Assembly: GCA_031732855.1 (NCBI GenBank)
Contig: JAVMKJ010000004.1
Location: forward strand, 1-42,606
DNA from: JAVMKJ01 sp031732855
GTDB lineage: Bacteria > Pseudomonadota > Gammaproteobacteria > Competibacterales > Competibacteraceae
DNA: 42,606 bases
Direction: 5' to 3'
The first letter of the stretch is position 1, and every line of letters begins with the position of its first letter. The notes beneath the pieces are model-generated. The model did no database searches. It saw only the letters and a list, made by a program, of their open reading frames with translations, and was not told where the DNA came from. The position numbers were made by a program, and so were the translations under genes. Positions 17,989-26,965 of this stretch are shown here, piece by piece.

Positions 17989-18591
17989 ATGTCCCCCCGC
18001 GCCAAACCCTATTCCGAAGCCTGCGAACAGAACAAGGCACCCATTCTGACCGTGTTGCGGGAGGTTTTCAGGGAACCGGGCCTGATTCTGGAGATCGGCT
18101 CGGGCACGGGACAACACGCGGTTCATTTCGCGCGGGAGCTGCCGCATCTGGACTGGCAACCGACCGATCAGGCGGATTACCTGCCCGGCATCCGCCTATG
18201 GATCGCCGAAGCCGGTCTGTCAAACCTGCGCCAGCCGCTGGAACTGGATACCCGCCGCGAACCGTGGCCCGTCACTCAGGCAGCGGGCGTATTTTCCGCC
18301 AACACGACTCACATCATGCACTGGCCCGCCGTCGAAGGTCTGTTCCGGGGGATCGGTCGGGTATTGCAACCGGGCGGCGCCTTCTGCCTGTACGGGCCGT
18401 TCAACTATGGCGGTCGCTACACCAGCGCCAGCAACACCGAATTCGACGCCTTCCTCAAACGCCGTGACCCGGCCAGCGGGATACGGGATTTCGATGATCT
18501 CGACCCGCTCGCTCGGAGCAACGGCCTCCGACTGTTGCGGGATTATCCGATGCCGGTCAACAACCGTACCCTGGTTTGGGTGCGGGATTAA
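17989..18591 (+). CDS. DUF938 SAM-dependent methyltransferase-like protein
   Basis: This 200-residue protein opens with the DUF938 signature KPYSEACEQNKAPIL. It has the AdoMet-binding loop LEIGSGTGQHAVHFA near residues 33-47 and a FSANTTHIMHW segment near 97-107 in place of the usual motif IV. YGPFNYGGRYTS near 132-143 is characteristic of the family. The substrate is unknown. It sits directly upstream of prlC (24-bp gap). Confidence 0.88.
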   Translation: MSPRAKPYSEACEQNKAPILTVLREVFREPGLILEIGSGTGQHAVHFARELPHLDWQPTDQADYLPGIRLWIAEAGLSNLRQPLELDTRREPWPVTQAAGVFSANTTHIMHWPAVEGLFRGIGRVLQPGGAFCLYGPFNYGGRYTSASNTEFDAFLKRRDPASGIRDFDDLDPLARSNGLRLLRDYPMPVNNRTLVWVRD

Positions 18592-18615
18592 CTCAGTCAG
18601 CAGGATTTACAGACG

Positions 18616-20655
18616 ATGACCAATCCGCTACTCACCCCCGCCGATCTGCCCTCCCACGCCGCCATCCGGCCGGAGCACGTCGAACCGGCCATCGCCCATC
18701 TGTTGGCCGAAAATCGCGCCGGGATCGAGCGCCTGCTGGCGGCGAACGCCACCTACACCTGGGACAACCTGATCCGCCCGCTGGAGGAACTGGAGGACCG
18801 ACTCAACAAGGCCTGGTCGCCGGTCAACCATCTCCACTCGGTGCTGGATTCCGAAAGCCTGCGCGCCGCCTACAACGCCTGCCTGCCGCTGCTGAGCGCC
18901 TACCACACCGAACTGGGCCAGCACGAAGGACTGTATCGCGCCTACCAGCAGATCGCCGAGGGACCGGAATACGCCCGGCTCGACTCCACCCAGCGCAAGG
19001 TGATCGACGACGCTCTGCGCGATTTCCGGCTGTCCGGCATCGCCCTGCCGCCGGAACAGCGCGACCGTTACAAGGCGATCCAGCAGGAACTGGCGCAACT
19101 GAGCGCCAAGTTCTCGGAGAACGTCCTGGATGCCACCCAGGCCTGGACCCGACACCTCACCGACGAGGCGCAACTGGCCGGTCTGCCGGAATCGGCGCGG
19201 GCGCTGGCCCGGCAGACCGCCCGCCAGCGCGAACTGGACGGCTGGCTGCTGACCCTGGAACTGCCGTCCTATCTGCCCGTGCTGAATTACGCCGACGACC
19301 GCGAACTGCGGCGGGAAACGTACGCCGCCTATTGCACCCGCGCCTCCGATCGGGGCCCGCGCGCCGGCCAATGGGACAACGGTCCGGTGATGGAGCGCAT
19401 TCTGGCGCTCCGCCACGAACTGGCCCGGTTGCTGGGTTTTCAGGATTTCACCGAGTATTCGCTGGCGACCAAGATGGCCGACTCGCCCGGGCAGGTGCTG
19501 GACTTTCTCGACGACCTCGCCCGCCGCGCCAAACCCCGGGCGCAACGGGAACTGGATGAGTTGCGGGCGTTCGCCCGCGAACAGTTCGGGATAAAGGAGC
19601 TGGAAGCCTGGGACATCGGCTACTACTCGGAAAAGTTGCGCCAGCACCGCTACCAGTTGTCGCAGGAAGAACTGCGGCCCTACTTCCCGATCAGCCGCGT
19701 GCTGCCGGGGCTGTTCGCGGTGGCGGAACGCCTGTTCGGGATCGCCATCCGCCCGCTGGAAGGGGTGGAAACCTGGCATCCCGACGTGCGGGTTTACGAA
19801 ATCGTCGATTCGGCCGGAACGCGGCGCGGGCGGTTCTATCTGGACCTGTACGCTCGCCCCCACAAGCGCGGCGGCGCGTGGATGGACGGCTGCCTGGCGC
19901 GGCGGAGGCTGGGAGATGCCGTCCGACTGCCGGCGGCCTATCTGGTGTGCAATTTCACCCCGCCGGTGGGTGACGATCCGGCTCTGCTGACCCACGGCGA
20001 AGTGCTGACGATGTTTCACGAGTTCGGCCACGGGCTGCACCACCTGCTGACCACGGTGGACTATCTGCCGGTGGCCGGCATTCATGGCGTGGAATGGGAT
20101 GCGGTGGAACTGCCGAGCCAGTTTCTGGAAAACTGGTGCTGGTCGCGGGAGGCGCTGGCGCTGCTGGCCGGCCATTACCGGACCGGGGAACCCCTGCCGG
20201 AGGAACTGTACCGGCGAATGCTGGCGGCCAAGCACTTCCAGGCCGGCATTCTCCTGATCCGGCAACTGGAGTTTGGACTGTTCGACTTCCGGTTGCACCG
20301 GGAATACGATCCGTCGCGCGGGGGGCGGGGGCTGGAGGTGTTGGACGCGGTGCGCCGCCAGGTGGCGGTCATCATTCCGCCGGACTTCAATCGCTTCGCC
20401 AACGCCTTCACCCACATCTTCGCCGGCGGTTACGCGGCGGGGTACTACAGCTACAAGTGGGCGGAGGTGCTGTCGGCGGACGCTTTCAGCGCCTTCGAGG
20501 AAAGTGGGATCTTCGACGCCGCGACCGGAACGCGTTTCCGGGAGAGCATCCTGGAGGTGGGCGGCTCGCGACCGGCGTTGGCCAGCTTCGTCGAATTCCG
20601 GGGCCGGGAGCCACGGATCGAGCCGCTGCTGCGACTGAACGGGATCGCGGCTTGA
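18616..20655 (+). CDS. prlC: oligopeptidase A (M3 family zinc metallopeptidase)
   Basis: PrlC degrades peptides, including cleaved signal peptides, in the cytoplasm. This 679-residue protein matches the E. coli length (680). The zinc-binding motif HEFGH is near residue 468, within MFHEFGHGLHHLL, with the third ligand glutamate about 25 residues later. GWMDG-like (GGAWMDGCLA) and GYAAGYYSYKWAEVLSADAF blocks are M3 hallmarks. It ends a rightward run of genes that began at gor and is convergent with the GGDEF-EAL gene. Confidence 0.95.
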   Translation: MTNPLLTPADLPSHAAIRPEHVEPAIAHLLAENRAGIERLLAANATYTWDNLIRPLEELEDRLNKAWSPVNHLHSVLDSESLRAAYNACLPLLSAYHTELGQHEGLYRAYQQIAEGPEYARLDSTQRKVIDDALRDFRLSGIALPPEQRDRYKAIQQELAQLSAKFSENVLDATQAWTRHLTDEAQLAGLPESARALARQTARQRELDGWLLTLELPSYLPVLNYADDRELRRETYAAYCTRASDRGPRAGQWDNGPVMERILALRHELARLLGFQDFTEYSLATKMADSPGQVLDFLDDLARRAKPRAQRELDELRAFAREQFGIKELEAWDIGYYSEKLRQHRYQLSQEELRPYFPISRVLPGLFAVAERLFGIAIRPLEGVETWHPDVRVYEIVDSAGTRRGRFYLDLYARPHKRGGAWMDGCLARRRLGDAVRLPAAYLVCNFTPPVGDDPALLTHGEVLTMFHEFGHGLHHLLTTVDYLPVAGIHGVEWDAVELPSQFLENWCWSREALALLAGHYRTGEPLPEELYRRMLAAKHFQAGILLIRQLEFGLFDFRLHREYDPSRGGRGLEVLDAVRRQVAVIIPPDFNRFANAFTHIFAGGYAAGYYSYKWAEVLSADAFSAFEESGIFDAATGTRFRESILEVGGSRPALASFVEFRGREPRIEPLLRLNGIAA

Positions 20656-20663
20656 GGGAGGCG

Positions 20664-20677
20664 GGCCTCCGGAGGCC
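20664..20677. other. perfect palindrome between convergent genes
   Basis: The 14-bp palindrome GGCCTCCGGAGGCC lies between the stops of prlC and the GGDEF-EAL gene. There is no T-run on either side. It may act as a weak bidirectional termination or RNA-end hairpin. Confidence 0.4.
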
Positions 20678-20687
20678 ACCGCGCCCC

Positions 20688-23117
20688 TCAGTTCGCTGCT
20701 TGCGACTTCAGCAGCCGCTCGAACTCTTTCGATGGCACCGGCCTGCCGAATAGATAGCCCTGCATTCGGTCGCAACCCTCCGCCTGCAAAAAATCGCGCT
20801 GTGCGACCGTTTCGACGCCTTCGGCCACCACCCGCAAGCCCAGACTGTGCGCCAGCGCGATGATCGCCCGCGCGATATCGCAATCGACCTCGTCGTCCGG
20901 CAGATCCTCGACAAAAGACCGGTCGATCTTCAAGGCATTCACCTTGAACCGTTTCATGTAGCTCATGGACGAGTAGCCGGTCCCGAAATCGTCGATGGCG
21001 AGCTGTATCCCCAGTTCGCGCAGCTGTTGCAGGATGCCGAGCGACTGCTCGGAATGCCGCATCAGGGAGGTTTCGGTAATTTCCAGTTCCAACTGCTCGG
21101 GCGTGATGTCCCACTCGGTCAGCTGCGCGCTCACGATAGCTGGTAAATCGCCCCGCATGATTTGCTGACCCGATATATTGACGGCGATTGGCGGAGGGGC
21201 CAAACCCGCCTGCAACCAAGCGTGGGTTTGAGCGCAGGCCGCGCGCAGAACCCAGGCGCCGATCTCATGGATGTGTCCGGTTTCCTCGGCGAGCGGGATG
21301 AAGAGGCCCGGCGAGACGAATCCGAATTGTGGGTGTCGCCAGCGCAGCAGGGCCTCGGCCGCCACCAGCCGGTTTTCCGTCGAGGAAAGCTGGGGCTGGT
21401 AGTACAATTCGAACTCGCCGCGCTCGGCGGCGCCGCGCAAGCCGCGCTCCAGTTCGAACCGCTCGACCAACTGGTCGGTCAGATCGCGCTGGTAGCGCTG
21501 ATAGCAGTTGCGCCCCCCCTCCTTGGCACGGTACATCGCGGTATCGGCGTTGCGGATCAGTTCGGTGGCGGTCTCGCCATCCTCCGGAAAGAGGCTGCTG
21601 CCGATGCTGATGCTCAGGGACATTTCGTGTCCGGCGACCGAGAACGGCTGCGCCAGCAGGTCCAGAATCTTCTCCGCCACCATGACCGCATCGTCCGATT
21701 TCCGAATGTCTTCCAGCAACAGGATGAACTCATCGCCGCTGAGCCGCGCTACCGTATCGGTCTCGCGAATGTTGTCCCGCAAGCGCCGGGCGACGGCCTG
21801 CAACACCTGATCGCCCACCGGATGGCCCAGGCTGTCGTTAATCGTTTTGAATCGATCCAAATCCAGGAACAACAGCGCGATTCGGCCACCCCTGCGCCGC
21901 GCGCGGACCATGGCGTGTTCCAGCCGGTCGAAAAGCAGATCACGGTTGGGCAACCCGGTCAGGGTATCGTGGTGGGCCAATTGATAAAGCTGCAGATTTT
22001 TTTCGGCCAGATCCTCCTGGCGGCGTTTTTCCTCGGCAACGTGCATCTTGAGGACGAGATTCTGATTGTCCATTCGCCACAGAAAGAACGTCCCTAAAAG
22101 AACGATGCCCGACAGGAGACCGGTCAACAGCAAGAGTTGTTCCGGTCCGGCGCGACCGGAAATCCGCTCCGCCGGAGTAAAAGTGGCCAAGGCCAACGGC
22201 GTATCCCGGATGCGCGCCGCCATCCCATAAAACCGCCCGTCCGCCGGCATTGCCGAATCCATCTTCAGCAAAACCGGCTGGCCGAAGGCGGCCGCCGGTA
22301 ATTCGACGGCAAACACCGCGCCCGCTGGCTTCGACCGGTCGGCTAACAACCGCAGGCAACGATCGGTCAGGACCAGACAAAACTGGCGATTTTGGTGGTC
22401 GACGATGGCAAGCAACCGTGCGTGCAGCGTGGTTGAATCCAGTTGCGCCAGCAGATAACCCCGATATTCGGCCTTGAAGAAGTATGGAAGCACCGCGTAA
22501 ACCGACGCGGGTTCACGATCGGTGGGAATCCAGAAAGCGAAGCCGGTCGCGACCGGGTCGAACGGTAGCGGCGGTGGTCTCCAATGATTCGTGGTCGGCG
22601 GCGGGTCGAACCCGGTCCGCGCCAGAGGAAGGCCCGAGGGGCTCTCCACGAAAGCGATCCAGTCGAACAGTCCGGTAACGGTCCCGGCTTCGCCGTTCTG
22701 TCGCACGGTCTGTTCCAGTCGCCGGTGTAGCTCCAGCAGGCTGGAACGCAGGCCATACTGCATGGACATTCCCAGCGCCCTGTTGGCGAAATAGGCGGAG
22801 AACTCGCTGGCCTTCGTCAGGTTGTTCAACTCATCCCTGGCCGTCTCGAAAAAAAAGCTCAGCGTCTCGGCGTCCCGATCGGTGTCGAGCCTGACCTGTT
22901 CGAGGAGAACATCCCGCAACCGAATCTGGGAGAGGTAGTTGGCGCCGAGCAGGAATATGCTCAGCACCACCAGCGAGACTCCCGCGAGGACGATTGCGAT
23001 ACTCCGGCGGCGGACCCGTTGGTGGAAGCGTCGTCTCCACTTTTCCAGGATGTGGCCGAAGGCCCCTGCCACGTCGGCTGACCGGTATTGGTGGAAGCGC
23101 TGTTTCCACTCATCCAT
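20688..23117 (-). CDS. membrane GGDEF-EAL cyclic-di-GMP signalling protein
   Basis: This 809-residue inner-membrane sensor has TM1 at about 39-62, a periplasmic sensor region of about 260 residues, and TM2 at about 327-347. A cytoplasmic GGDEF domain follows (SGDEF at 460-464, with the inhibitory RxxD site RETD at 451-454), then an EAL domain. EAL is at 588-590, with NISGQQ, EITE, DDFGTGYS (709-716) and KIDRSF all present, so the phosphodiesterase half looks active. SGDEF is a commonly functional variant. I prefer ATG 23117, preceded by AGGTGG overlapping the upstream stop, over the GTG at 23129. It follows the solute-binding gene without a gap, implying that the binding protein feeds its periplasmic domain. 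Confidence 0.93.
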   Translation of the reverse strand: MDEWKQRFHQYRSADVAGAFGHILEKWRRRFHQRVRRRSIAIVLAGVSLVVLSIFLLGANYLSQIRLRDVLLEQVRLDTDRDAETLSFFFETARDELNNLTKASEFSAYFANRALGMSMQYGLRSSLLELHRRLEQTVRQNGEAGTVTGLFDWIAFVESPSGLPLARTGFDPPPTTNHWRPPPLPFDPVATGFAFWIPTDREPASVYAVLPYFFKAEYRGYLLAQLDSTTLHARLLAIVDHQNRQFCLVLTDRCLRLLADRSKPAGAVFAVELPAAAFGQPVLLKMDSAMPADGRFYGMAARIRDTPLALATFTPAERISGRAGPEQLLLLTGLLSGIVLLGTFFLWRMDNQNLVLKMHVAEEKRRQEDLAEKNLQLYQLAHHDTLTGLPNRDLLFDRLEHAMVRARRRGGRIALLFLDLDRFKTINDSLGHPVGDQVLQAVARRLRDNIRETDTVARLSGDEFILLLEDIRKSDDAVMVAEKILDLLAQPFSVAGHEMSLSISIGSSLFPEDGETATELIRNADTAMYRAKEGGRNCYQRYQRDLTDQLVERFELERGLRGAAERGEFELYYQPQLSSTENRLVAAEALLRWRHPQFGFVSPGLFIPLAEETGHIHEIGAWVLRAACAQTHAWLQAGLAPPPIAVNISGQQIMRGDLPAIVSAQLTEWDITPEQLELEITETSLMRHSEQSLGILQQLRELGIQLAIDDFGTGYSSMSYMKRFKVNALKIDRSFVEDLPDDEVDCDIARAIIALAHSLGLRVVAEGVETVAQRDFLQAEGCDRMQGYLFGRPVPSKEFERLLKSQAAN

Positions 23118-23129
23118 GAGACGGCCCAC

Positions 23130-24047
23130 CTACTGGCCCACCGTCATCCGCTTGAAATAATCCGGGTAGTAATCCAGGACGGACGGGTAATATTTCCGAA
23201 CCAGTCGCGGATAAATACCCTCCCGATTGATCTTGGCGAAGAACTGGTCGAAGGCTTCGCGAAGCTGGGGGCTGTCCTTGCGGAAACCGACGCCCATATC
23301 CTGCGTGCCGGTGATCGGCCCGATCACCTTGATCTGGCCCGGCCATTTGGCGAGGGCGACCAGCGCATCGGGTACGTCGAGAATGGTGGTGTCCGCCTCG
23401 CCCTTGAGCAGAGCCGGCACCATTTCGTTGAGGTTGCGGATGGTGGGCAGTTCGCGGACCGTGGCGCCGGTCTCTTCCAGGTTGTGCAATTTCGGGTCGA
23501 GACAGGTGTTCGAGAGCACCAGCACGCTGCATTCGGCCAACAGCAGTCGGGTTGCCTTGATATCGGCTTGCGGATCGCTGCTGGGTTTGATGGGCTCGAG
23601 CGAAGAGTCGGCGCGGGCGATCAACCATACGCCGGATGGAAAGGTCGGCGTGGAATAATCGAGTACCTGCTGGCGTTGCGGCAACACGGTCAGCCCGTTG
23701 GCGATGGCATCGCCCCGAACCGGCGTTTCATCCAGCCATTCCACCCGCTTGCCGTCGAAGCGAACCCGGCGCCCCAGCAGATCGCCCAGCACATCCGCCC
23801 AGGTGGTTTCAACGTATTCGTAGCGGACACCGAGATGACGAGCGAACAATTGCATCATCTCGACATCCAGCCCGTCGCCGCTACCGGTGACGAAGTTGGC
23901 ATAGGGGATACCCAGATGACGCAACACGCCGTTGGCGCGAATCTCCGGTAAATCCCAAGCCCAGACCGTCGTCCCAACCAGCAAGCTCAGGAGCAGAACC
24001 AGTTTGCCCGACCACATTATTGAGGAACGGTTGCTTGGGTACCGCAT
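23130..24047 (-). CDS. periplasmic solute-binding protein (SBP_bac_3 type)
   Basis: This 305-residue protein has a signal peptide (core near residues 16-30, VLLLSLLVGTTVWA). The type 3 amino-acid-like binding fold follows, with LGIPYANFV, GLDVEMMQLFARHLGV, DYSTPTF and DMGVGFRKDSPQLREAFD. No ABC permease or ATPase gene is nearby. Instead its stop is directly followed by the membrane GGDEF-EAL gene, so it is more likely a ligand sensor than a transporter part. Start 24047 is my best guess; ATG 24017 would also give an intact signal peptide. The frame is open further upstream without family similarity. Confidence 0.85.
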   Translation of the reverse strand: MRYPSNRSSIMWSGKLVLLLSLLVGTTVWAWDLPEIRANGVLRHLGIPYANFVTGSGDGLDVEMMQLFARHLGVRYEYVETTWADVLGDLLGRRVRFDGKRVEWLDETPVRGDAIANGLTVLPQRQQVLDYSTPTFPSGVWLIARADSSLEPIKPSSDPQADIKATRLLLAECSVLVLSNTCLDPKLHNLEETGATVRELPTIRNLNEMVPALLKGEADTTILDVPDALVALAKWPGQIKVIGPITGTQDMGVGFRKDSPQLREAFDQFFAKINREGIYPRLVRKYYPSVLDYYPDYFKRMTVGQ

Positions 24048-24195
24048 GATAATGCTCGCTCGGTCAAGGTTGAGAGGGGCAGTCCGGCAACAATTGTCAA
24101 CCATTAAATACAAGTCTATTTTCCTCAAAATGAGATGGATGTCAAAAGACCATTTTTCCTTCATGCCGGGTCCTGTTACGATCGTTGTCGAAAAA

Positions 24196-24280
24196 TCTCA
24201 TTGATAATCGAGCAGTTACGGATCGCCTTCAGTATTTTGACTTCTTTCGATCCCTTTCGAAAGCGCGCGTATCAATGAGA
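24196..24280. promoter_or_regulatory. paired 11-bp dyad in a divergent promoter region
   Basis: TCTCATTGATA (24196-24206) recurs as its exact inverse TATCAATGAGA (24270-24280), with arms 63 bp apart. A smaller inverted repeat, CTTTCG / CGAAAG, lies between them near 24244-24262. They sit in the divergent gap between the solute-binding gene and the nitroreductase gene. They could be operator half-sites for a looping regulator. Inference from position and symmetry. Confidence 0.4.
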
Positions 24281-24338
24281 GCGATAGCCCGCGAATGAAC
24301 CGTTCGTCGTCCTTGATCCCGACTCAGGAGAGTATTGC

Positions 24339-26012
24339 ATGAAGCCCAAACGCCCCGAATCCGACCCGCTGGCCCGGGTCGTCGCCTACCATCAGGCGAG
24401 CAAGCACCACCTGGACCGCTACGCCCCCGGACCGGGCGGGCTCGACTGGTCCAACCAGCCCGACCCGTTTCGCCGCTACGCCGGGACGCCGCGAATCGAA
24501 CTGCCTTTGCGGGCCGACTCCCTGGTTACCTCGTTCGAGTCGGTACGCCAGGGCGAGCGGTCGGCCCACCGTCCCCTCGAACGCGACTCGCTGGCAATCT
24601 TGTTCGAACTCGCGCTGGGCCTGTCGGCCTGGAAACAGCACGGCGGCTCGCGCTGGGCGCTGCGCTGCAATCCGTCGAGCGGCAACCTGCATCCGACCGA
24701 GAGCTATCTGATCTGCCCTTCCTTGCCCGGTCTGGCTGCCGGCGTTTATCACTATCTGAGCCACGATCACATCCTCGAACGACGCGCCGCACCGAATTCC
24801 ACAAGCTGGGGAACCGATCTGCGCGGTGGGGTGGTGCTGGCGCTGACCGGCATCCACTGGCGCGAAGCCTGGAAGTACGGCCTGCGCGCCTATCGTTATT
24901 GCCAGCACGATTGCGGCCATGCCATCGCTGCCGTCGCCTACGCCGCCGCCGCGCTGGGCTGGCGGGTGCGACTGCTCGGCGGCTGGGGCGACGACGAACT
25001 CGCAGCCTTGCTGGGACTGGATCGGACGGAAGATTTCGCGGATGCCGAACCCGAAAACCCGGAGGTCGCGCTGTGGGTGGGACCCGAGCCACCGCCGGCG
25101 GATTTGTTGCCCAATGCGCTATCCGATGGGCTCTCCTTTGTCGGCCGCGCCAACCGGCTGAGCCATGCCCGACGCGATTGGCGCGGCATCGAGGAAGTCG
25201 ATCGAGCCGCCCATCGGCCCAATGCGATGCCGTTGCCCGCCTTCCAGCCACCGTTCCGACCACGCTTGGCCGAGTCCGGCCGCCAAGCCAGCGCCGCTAC
25301 CCTAATCCGCCAACGGCGCAGCGCGGTGGCGTTCGACGGCGTGACCACGCTGCCCGCCGAACGTTGGTTTGGAATGCTGGACGCGCTGCTCCCGCGCCCG
25401 AACGTGCCGCCGCTCGATGTCTGGCCGTGGCCACCGCGCGTGCATCCGCTGCTGTTCGCCCATCGGATCGAAGGAGTACCGTCCGGCCTTTACCTGCTGG
25501 CGCGAACGGCGGATGCGCTGGCGGAATTGCGGGGAGCGCTACGCGGCGAATGGGCTTGGTCGCGTGTCGAACAGGCACCGGAACACCTGCCGCTTTACCA
25601 ACTTATCGCGGGCGACGCCCGCGACGCGGCGCGCGCGATTTCCTGCCATCAGGACATCGCCGCCGATTCCTGCTTCGCGGTCGGCTTCCTGACCGAGTTC
25701 GCCGGTCCGCTCCAGGGCGCGCCGTGGGTATACCGGGAACTGTTCTGGGAAACTGGCCTGTTGGGACAGGTGCTCTACCTGGAGGCGGAAGCCGCCGGCA
25801 TTCGCGCCACCGGCATCGGCTGTTTCTTTGATGACGCCGTGCATCGGCTGCTGGGGCTCGATGGCCTGGGGTGGCAGTCGCTTTACCATTTCACCGTCGG
25901 CGGCCCGGTCGAGGACCGGCGGGTGCGGAATCTGCCGCCTTACGCACATTTGCGCCGGTCGGGCGAAGAACGCCCTGACAGCGACGTCCTTGCAGGAAAA
26001 TCCAACTCGTAA
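24339..26012 (+). CDS. SagB/ThcOx-type nitroreductase with two flavin-fold domains
   Basis: This 557-residue protein contains two tandem nitroreductase-like domains. The N-terminal one includes ELALGLSAWK, RCNPSSGNLHPTESYLI near residues 109-125 and YRYCQHDCGHAIAAVAYAAAALGW. The C-terminal one includes IRQRRSAVAFDG near 325-336, VHPLLFAHRI, and GLLGQVLYLEAEAAGIRATGIGCFFDD near 485-511. The RR-SxxxF start and NxHPTE-type motif are hallmarks of SagB/ThcOx flavoproteins. Those enzymes oxidise azolines in peptide natural products or reduce other substrates. No YcaO cyclodehydratase or precursor peptide is visible nearby, so a natural-product role is not supported and the substrate is unknown. Confidence 0.85.
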   Translation: MKPKRPESDPLARVVAYHQASKHHLDRYAPGPGGLDWSNQPDPFRRYAGTPRIELPLRADSLVTSFESVRQGERSAHRPLERDSLAILFELALGLSAWKQHGGSRWALRCNPSSGNLHPTESYLICPSLPGLAAGVYHYLSHDHILERRAAPNSTSWGTDLRGGVVLALTGIHWREAWKYGLRAYRYCQHDCGHAIAAVAYAAAALGWRVRLLGGWGDDELAALLGLDRTEDFADAEPENPEVALWVGPEPPPADLLPNALSDGLSFVGRANRLSHARRDWRGIEEVDRAAHRPNAMPLPAFQPPFRPRLAESGRQASAATLIRQRRSAVAFDGVTTLPAERWFGMLDALLPRPNVPPLDVWPWPPRVHPLLFAHRIEGVPSGLYLLARTADALAELRGALRGEWAWSRVEQAPEHLPLYQLIAGDARDAARAISCHQDIAADSCFAVGFLTEFAGPLQGAPWVYRELFWETGLLGQVLYLEAEAAGIRATGIGCFFDDAVHRLLGLDGLGWQSLYHFTVGGPVEDRRVRNLPPYAHLRRSGEERPDSDVLAGKSNS

Positions 26013-26070
26013 CCGTCTGAAATCAAAAACCGCGGCGCACCGTGGCGATGGGCCATTAGCGGCCGGAGCG

Positions 26071-26157
26071 GTCAAGCTGCTGCTCGACGGCCAGCAACGC
26101 ATAACCTCGCCCTACGGAGTGGTGCGCGGTGAGCCGCCGAAATTCTTCGACGGAAAT
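26071..26157 (+). pseudogene. fragment of a GmrSD/DUF262-family protein
   Basis: In one frame this stretch encodes VKLLLDGQQRITSPYGVV followed by RGEPPKFFDGN. DGQQRxT is the nucleotide-binding signature of the DUF262 (ParB/Srx-like) domain of GmrSD-type modification-dependent restriction enzymes, and the following PPKFFDGN is also typical. Only about 30 codons are recognisable; intact proteins have several hundred residues. No start codon or continuing homology is visible on either side. It is the remnant of a deleted defence gene. Confidence 0.65.
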
Positions 26158-26286
26158 GCCCATTCAACCTCGATTGGCTACTACGCCCGGCGAGTCTGGC
26201 TCGACCCGGAGTTGGCGAAAAAGCCGATGCAGCGCCTGGAATGCTGCTCGTGTCGAACATCCGAACCTGTGGCGAAATCAATAACC

Positions 26287-26306
26287 GCCCGGTTGCCGAA
26301 CCGGGC
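26287..26306. terminator. hairpin between convergent genes
   Basis: Perfect 8-bp stem GCCCGGTT / AACCGGGC with a 4-base loop, between the convergent nitroreductase and cytochrome genes. It has no T-run on either side, so it may serve as an RNA-end structure rather than a classical terminator. Confidence 0.4.
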
Positions 26307-26365
26307 AGTCGCGAGGGAAAGCGGCGCCGAACCAGATCCAGCGAACGCTCGGAACCATCAAAATA

Positions 26366-26965
26366 CTATTGCGCGGGTGGCTGATAATCCGGCACACGGT
26401 TGCGCACCGGCGGCACGGTTTGCAGATACCGGAATATCGCCCGCAAATCATCCTCGGTCAGGCGCGACATGGCCGGCCAAGGCATGGGTGGCATGATCGG
26501 CCGACCGACACCCGCGTGCTTGCCGGTCTTGATCGCCTGGACGAACTCGTCCTCTTTCCACTTACCCAGCCCGGTTTCCTTGTCGGAGGTCAGATTGATC
26601 GCGTAACTGATTCCCCAGGGACCGGCATAGGCGGTATTGGTGGCGGCGCCGAACCAAAGCCAGGCGCCATCAGTCTTGGGCGGCGGCGGCAGTTTCAGTT
26701 GCTCGGGATGACCCGATAGCTGGCGGGACATGTCGGGCTCGGGACCGTTCGGTCCCACTTTCATCGGCGTATGACAATCTCCGCAGCCGAATCCATGTAC
26801 CAGATAGGCGCCACGCGCGGTCGCGTCGTCGCCGCTTGCGGCCACGGCCGGCGTGCCGGCGGAGCCAACTCCGAGGATGCCCAGCACCAGGAGACCGGCC
26901 GCCGCCAGCGGCGGCCGCGACAACCAGGCGGATTCCGAATGCGTTAAAATGGTTTGTCGCTCCAT
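26366..26965 (-). CDS. mono-haem c-type cytochrome, exported
   Basis: This 199-residue protein has a signal peptide (hydrophobic core near residues 20-40) and one haem-binding motif, CGDCH, at 61-65. Methionines in GRPIMPPMPW (M158, M161) could be the distal ligand. The DDLRAIFRYLQTVPPVRNRVP end is typical of cytochromes c that serve periplasmic dehydrogenases. I start it at ATG 26965, before the signal peptide; the upstream open frame has no export signal. No partner dehydrogenase is adjacent, so its electron donor is unknown. Confidence 0.87.
   Translation of the reverse strand: MERQTILTHSESAWLSRPPLAAAGLLVLGILGVGSAGTPAVAASGDDATARGAYLVHGFGCGDCHTPMKVGPNGPEPDMSRQLSGHPEQLKLPPPPKTDGAWLWFGAATNTAYAGPWGISYAINLTSDKETGLGKWKEDEFVQAIKTGKHAGVGRPIMPPMPWPAMSRLTEDDLRAIFRYLQTVPPVRNRVPDYQPPAQ

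Larger units (their letters stand above)
26013..26365. other. 353-bp gap with gene debris
   Basis: No intact gene is present between the convergent nitroreductase and cytochrome genes. It contains a GmrSD/DUF262-like fragment (26071-26157) and a perfect hairpin (26287-26306). I recognise nothing else. Confidence 0.6.

Noticed and set aside
18628..21219. An 863-codon minus-strand frame across prlC and part of the EAL domain
   Set aside because: Both strands' true genes have complete motifs; this frame has none.
24048..24164. An extended N-terminus for the solute-binding protein
   Set aside because: It would place 39 residues before the signal peptide, which is incompatible with export.
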